Source of the DNA: Bacillus solitudinis
Lineage (GTDB): Bacteria; Bacillota; Bacilli; Bacillales; Bacillaceae_D
Reading direction: 5' to 3'
Length of the DNA stretch: 64,000 nt
Assembly: GCF_002797395.1 (NCBI RefSeq)
Contig: NZ_KZ454943.1
Span: 4,268,253-4,332,252, forward strand
The notes under the pieces were generated by a model. That model ran no database searches, had not been told where the DNA came from, and saw only the letters and a list, made by a program, of their open reading frames with translations. This document shows positions 61,791 through 64,000 of this stretch, one piece after another; position 1 is the stretch's first letter, and every line of letters begins with the position of its first letter. A program made the position numbers and the translations under genes.

Positions 61791-62603
61791 TTAAGCGGCC
61801 TCAAACGAGATTCGTATTTGGACAAGATCTTGAATAGAGTCATCCATCGCACTTCTTGTGTAAACTTGTAGTGTTCCTGCGGCAGTGGTGGGCTGGGTAT
61901 TAAAGGGAATGGCGTCCTGAAAACGACCATATGTTGGAGCGCCGTAATCTGCCGTTGTAAAGGTTTCGTTTGTGACAACGATATTATTATCGTCTACAAC
62001 TCTGTAAAGAACGTTGGCTTCATAGGCCCTGGCGTAGCCTGTTATGAGTTGATTTTCTCGAATAACGGAGCTCGGATAAGGTCGTGTTACGACAATATTT
62101 TCTGACGTGGGAAGAGGAATTATGAGTTTCATGCCCTCAAATAGAACATCTGGTGAAATATATAATCGCTCTGCATTAGCTTGAATGATTGTCGGAATGG
62201 CAACTCCAGTCCTCTCAGAAATTTCTGTGAGTGAATCTCCAGTTGTGACGTCGTAAACAACTGCAGGTAATTGAATTTGTTGATTAGTGTAAATGAAATT
62301 CGGGTTATGAATGGTCATATTTATACCAGCTAAGAGTGATGGAAATGCCGAAAAACGCTGTGATATAGACCAAAGTGTGTCTCCTCTTTGAACGACATAG
62401 AGCGTTATGGTTTCATTTGACAATATTTTAGGAATGACGAGTAGTTGACCCGGGAAAATGACATACGGATCGACAAATGGAGGATATAAGGCATTGGCAC
62501 GGTAAATGGCGTCGAGATTACTTTCATATTGCACAGAAAGGTTATAAACCGTATCTCCAGGTTGAACTGTGTGAAGAATATGTGTTCCAGGCTGTATCGG
62601 CAT
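61791..62603 (-). CDS. LysM-Gmad2 spore-associated protein
   Basis: 270 residues. Three LysM motifs (HTVQPGDTVYNLSVQYE, YVVQRGDTLWSISQRF, YDVTTGDSLTEISERTG, to about residue 165) are followed by a Gmad2 immunoglobulin-like domain (about 170-270) found in spore-germination and cortex proteins. LysM modules bind peptidoglycan. There is no signal peptide, as in several spore-coat LysM proteins made in the mother cell. The role is inferred from domains. It converges with the tRNA. Confidence 0.85.
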   Translation of the reverse strand: MPIQPGTHILHTVQPGDTVYNLSVQYESNLDAIYRANALYPPFVDPYVIFPGQLLVIPKILSNETITLYVVQRGDTLWSISQRFSAFPSLLAGINMTIHNPNFIYTNQQIQLPAVVYDVTTGDSLTEISERTGVAIPTIIQANAERLYISPDVLFEGMKLIIPLPTSENIVVTRPYPSSVIRENQLITGYARAYEANVLYRVVDDNNIVVTNETFTTADYGAPTYGRFQDAIPFNTQPTTAAGTLQVYTRSAMDDSIQDLVQIRISFEAA

Positions 62604-62858
62604 TTAAAGCGCTCCTTTTTTTTTCAGTAATTATATTTATGAGTGAAGTCGAAGGAGATATGCCTCTTGAATTTTTCTAGGGGAAATTAGTTGTGGTAAT
62701 TAGATAGGCTAATTGTTAAAAGGTTCGTCTGAATGGAGAGTCCTTAGCATAGTTTGCTTTCATGGCACTAACTGGTACAATTTATATAATCTTTCTTAAT
62801 TAAAGGATAAGGAAAGTAGATTGGAAAATAAAATAGGTATGAATTTCAGGAGGAAATA

Positions 62859-63860
62859 ATGAAAAGAATATCACTTGGGTTTGTAGCATTCATTATTATG
62901 CTGGCATCTGCACCTTTGTTTGTAAAGGCTCATGTAAAATGGTTTACAGACACATCACCGGAGAAGGAATCAATGGAACAAATCTTATCCCCTTTATTTA
63001 TGGTAATCGCGATATTGCTTGCTATCCTGCTTGCTATATTGACTCAGCTTCTTCCAAAGCTAGATAAAATTAAGCCATTAGAAAAGGTTAATCAGTTCCT
63101 CGATCGTTACCGCATTTCGTCAAGATACATATTAAAATATGGGACGGCCCTAGCTTTAATTATTCAAGTTCTATCAGGTACGATTTTTGCACCTGAATTT
63201 ATGATTACTACTGTCACTATTGAGGTTTTAGTATGGATCGCTATTATTTTATTGTTAGTACCAACTCACTATTCAACCAAAGCGGGGGCACTAATAATAT
63301 TAGCATTGTTTATCTATCAATTAACAGAGTCTGGCTTGTTTCATATGTTAGATTATGGATTTTATTTAGCAATTATCTTCGTATTATTGATTGGGAAAAC
63401 CAAGCTTGAAAATTGGGGATTTCCTTTATTATATCTTGGAACAGGACTGTCATTATGTTGGGTCGCGGTAGAGAAGTGGGTATACCCTTCTATGACTGTG
63501 GATATTATCCACCAGCATGGTGTTCCTACATTTGGATTTCCACCTGAAACATTTATCGTTCTAGCGGCTTTCATTGAATTTATTGTCGGATATTTACTGA
63601 TTGTGGGTATCTTGAATCGTCTTCTTGCTTTAGTATTAACGTTAATTTTCATTTCAACTACGATGTTGTTTGGAATAACTGAAATTATCGGACACTTTAT
63701 GATCCATATCATCCTCATCATATTTATTATCGAAGGTGTTTCTTTTTATGATCCGCCAATTTCTATTCACAAAACGAAGATTGACCAAATGGTGTTTGTT
63801 TTCTTGAATTTTCTATTTGTGTTAGCGACATTTGTTTTATTGTATTATCGTTTTGCCTAA
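62859..63860 (+). CDS. DoxX-like polytopic membrane protein
   Basis: 333 residues from the ATG behind AGGAGGAA. A signal-peptide-like start (residues 1-23) ends FVKA, and the next residues are HVKWFTD, so a mature protein could begin with His. Eight or so membrane helices follow, with a DoxX-like C-terminal half (GVPTFGFPPETFIVLAAFIE). No catalytic motif. Such proteins are seen in redox or metal-linked contexts, but I do not know this subgroup's function. Single gene; 63861-64000 holds no further gene. Confidence 0.65.
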   Translation: MKRISLGFVAFIIMLASAPLFVKAHVKWFTDTSPEKESMEQILSPLFMVIAILLAILLAILTQLLPKLDKIKPLEKVNQFLDRYRISSRYILKYGTALALIIQVLSGTIFAPEFMITTVTIEVLVWIAIILLLVPTHYSTKAGALIILALFIYQLTESGLFHMLDYGFYLAIIFVLLIGKTKLENWGFPLLYLGTGLSLCWVAVEKWVYPSMTVDIIHQHGVPTFGFPPETFIVLAAFIEFIVGYLLIVGILNRLLALVLTLIFISTTMLFGITEIIGHFMIHIILIIFIIEGVSFYDPPISIHKTKIDQMVFVFLNFLFVLATFVLLYYRFA

Positions 63861-64000
63861 ATTATCGTTTTCGGAAAATGCTAACAATCTCTTTAAACTA
63901 TAAGTTATAATATAAGAGAATCTTGGTTTCAGAGCTCTTTATACTGGTCAAGAGAAGCATTAATGATACGATAAGAGACAGACACTCTCAAAATGTTGGA

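Overview
The window looks like a chromosomal stretch of a low-G+C, endospore-forming Bacillaceae (Bacillus or an alkaliphilic relative). The evidence is an alpha/beta-type SASP, a SleB-type cell wall hydrolase, a LysM/Gmad2 spore protein, DUF3231, HxlR-controlled catDE genes, a T-box leader, a c-di-GMP-I riboswitch, strong AGGAGG ribosome sites and frequent TTG/GTG starts. There is no rRNA and no CRISPR array. One tRNA is present (initiator tRNA-Met, 61577-61650).

Layout. 1-2640: small orphan membrane or hypothetical genes, each followed by a recurrent GGGTGC-type hairpin repeat, a frameshifted antisense DUF3231 remnant and an intact DUF3231 gene. 3027-4803: HxlR regulator divergent from catD-catE. 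5082-10498: a mannoside-use cluster (ROK kinase, mannose-6-phosphate isomerase, the C-terminal half of a sugar-binding protein, GH2 beta-mannosidase). 10645-13523: HAD protein, DegV, YkvA. 14289-17032: TetR-MFS-AzoR resistance module with paired operators. 17200-25400: small membrane proteins, several broken genes (DinB, OsmC, TGA-interrupted ORFs), malate:quinone oxidoreductase and an LCP wall-ligase.

25795-31448 is a five-gene operon: UbiA-type phosphoribosyl-polyprenyl synthase, flippase-like protein, DprE1-like oxidase, DprE2-like reductase and a GT-C glycosyltransferase. It reads as a lipid-linked arabinofuranose pathway of the mycobacterial DPA type in a Bacillus. 32294-36139: an orphan T-box upstream of a GNAT remnant and a methyltransferase, an aldo/keto reductase and three small spore-type genes. 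36285-38011: histidinol phosphatase and an Asp/Glu-racemase-like protein.

38116-47445 is, on my reading, a single Tn3-family element. It has about 38-bp inverted repeats of the Tn4430/Tn5401 kind at both ends, near-matching 5-bp flanks (TAAAC/TAAAT), and the C-terminal end of a Tn3 transposase next to the right end. Its cargo is a complete regulator-ABC importer-GH32-fructokinase-GH91 set. Because the GH91 enzyme has no signal peptide, the set looks like import and intracellular breakdown of difructose anhydride (DFA III) or a related fructan product.

47524-53804: a WHH-type nuclease toxin gene faces away from a three-gene operon of two dynamin-like GTPases and a tail-anchored coiled-coil protein, a plausible membrane-acting defence module (Eleos/Leo-like). 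53888-63860: SleB-like hydrolase, VOC, SDR and Gfo/Idh/MocA enzymes, an AIM24-like protein, a diguanylate cyclase behind a c-di-GMP riboswitch, tRNA-fMet, the LysM/Gmad2 protein and a DoxX-like membrane protein. All calls come from reading the sequence; no database search or folding was run.
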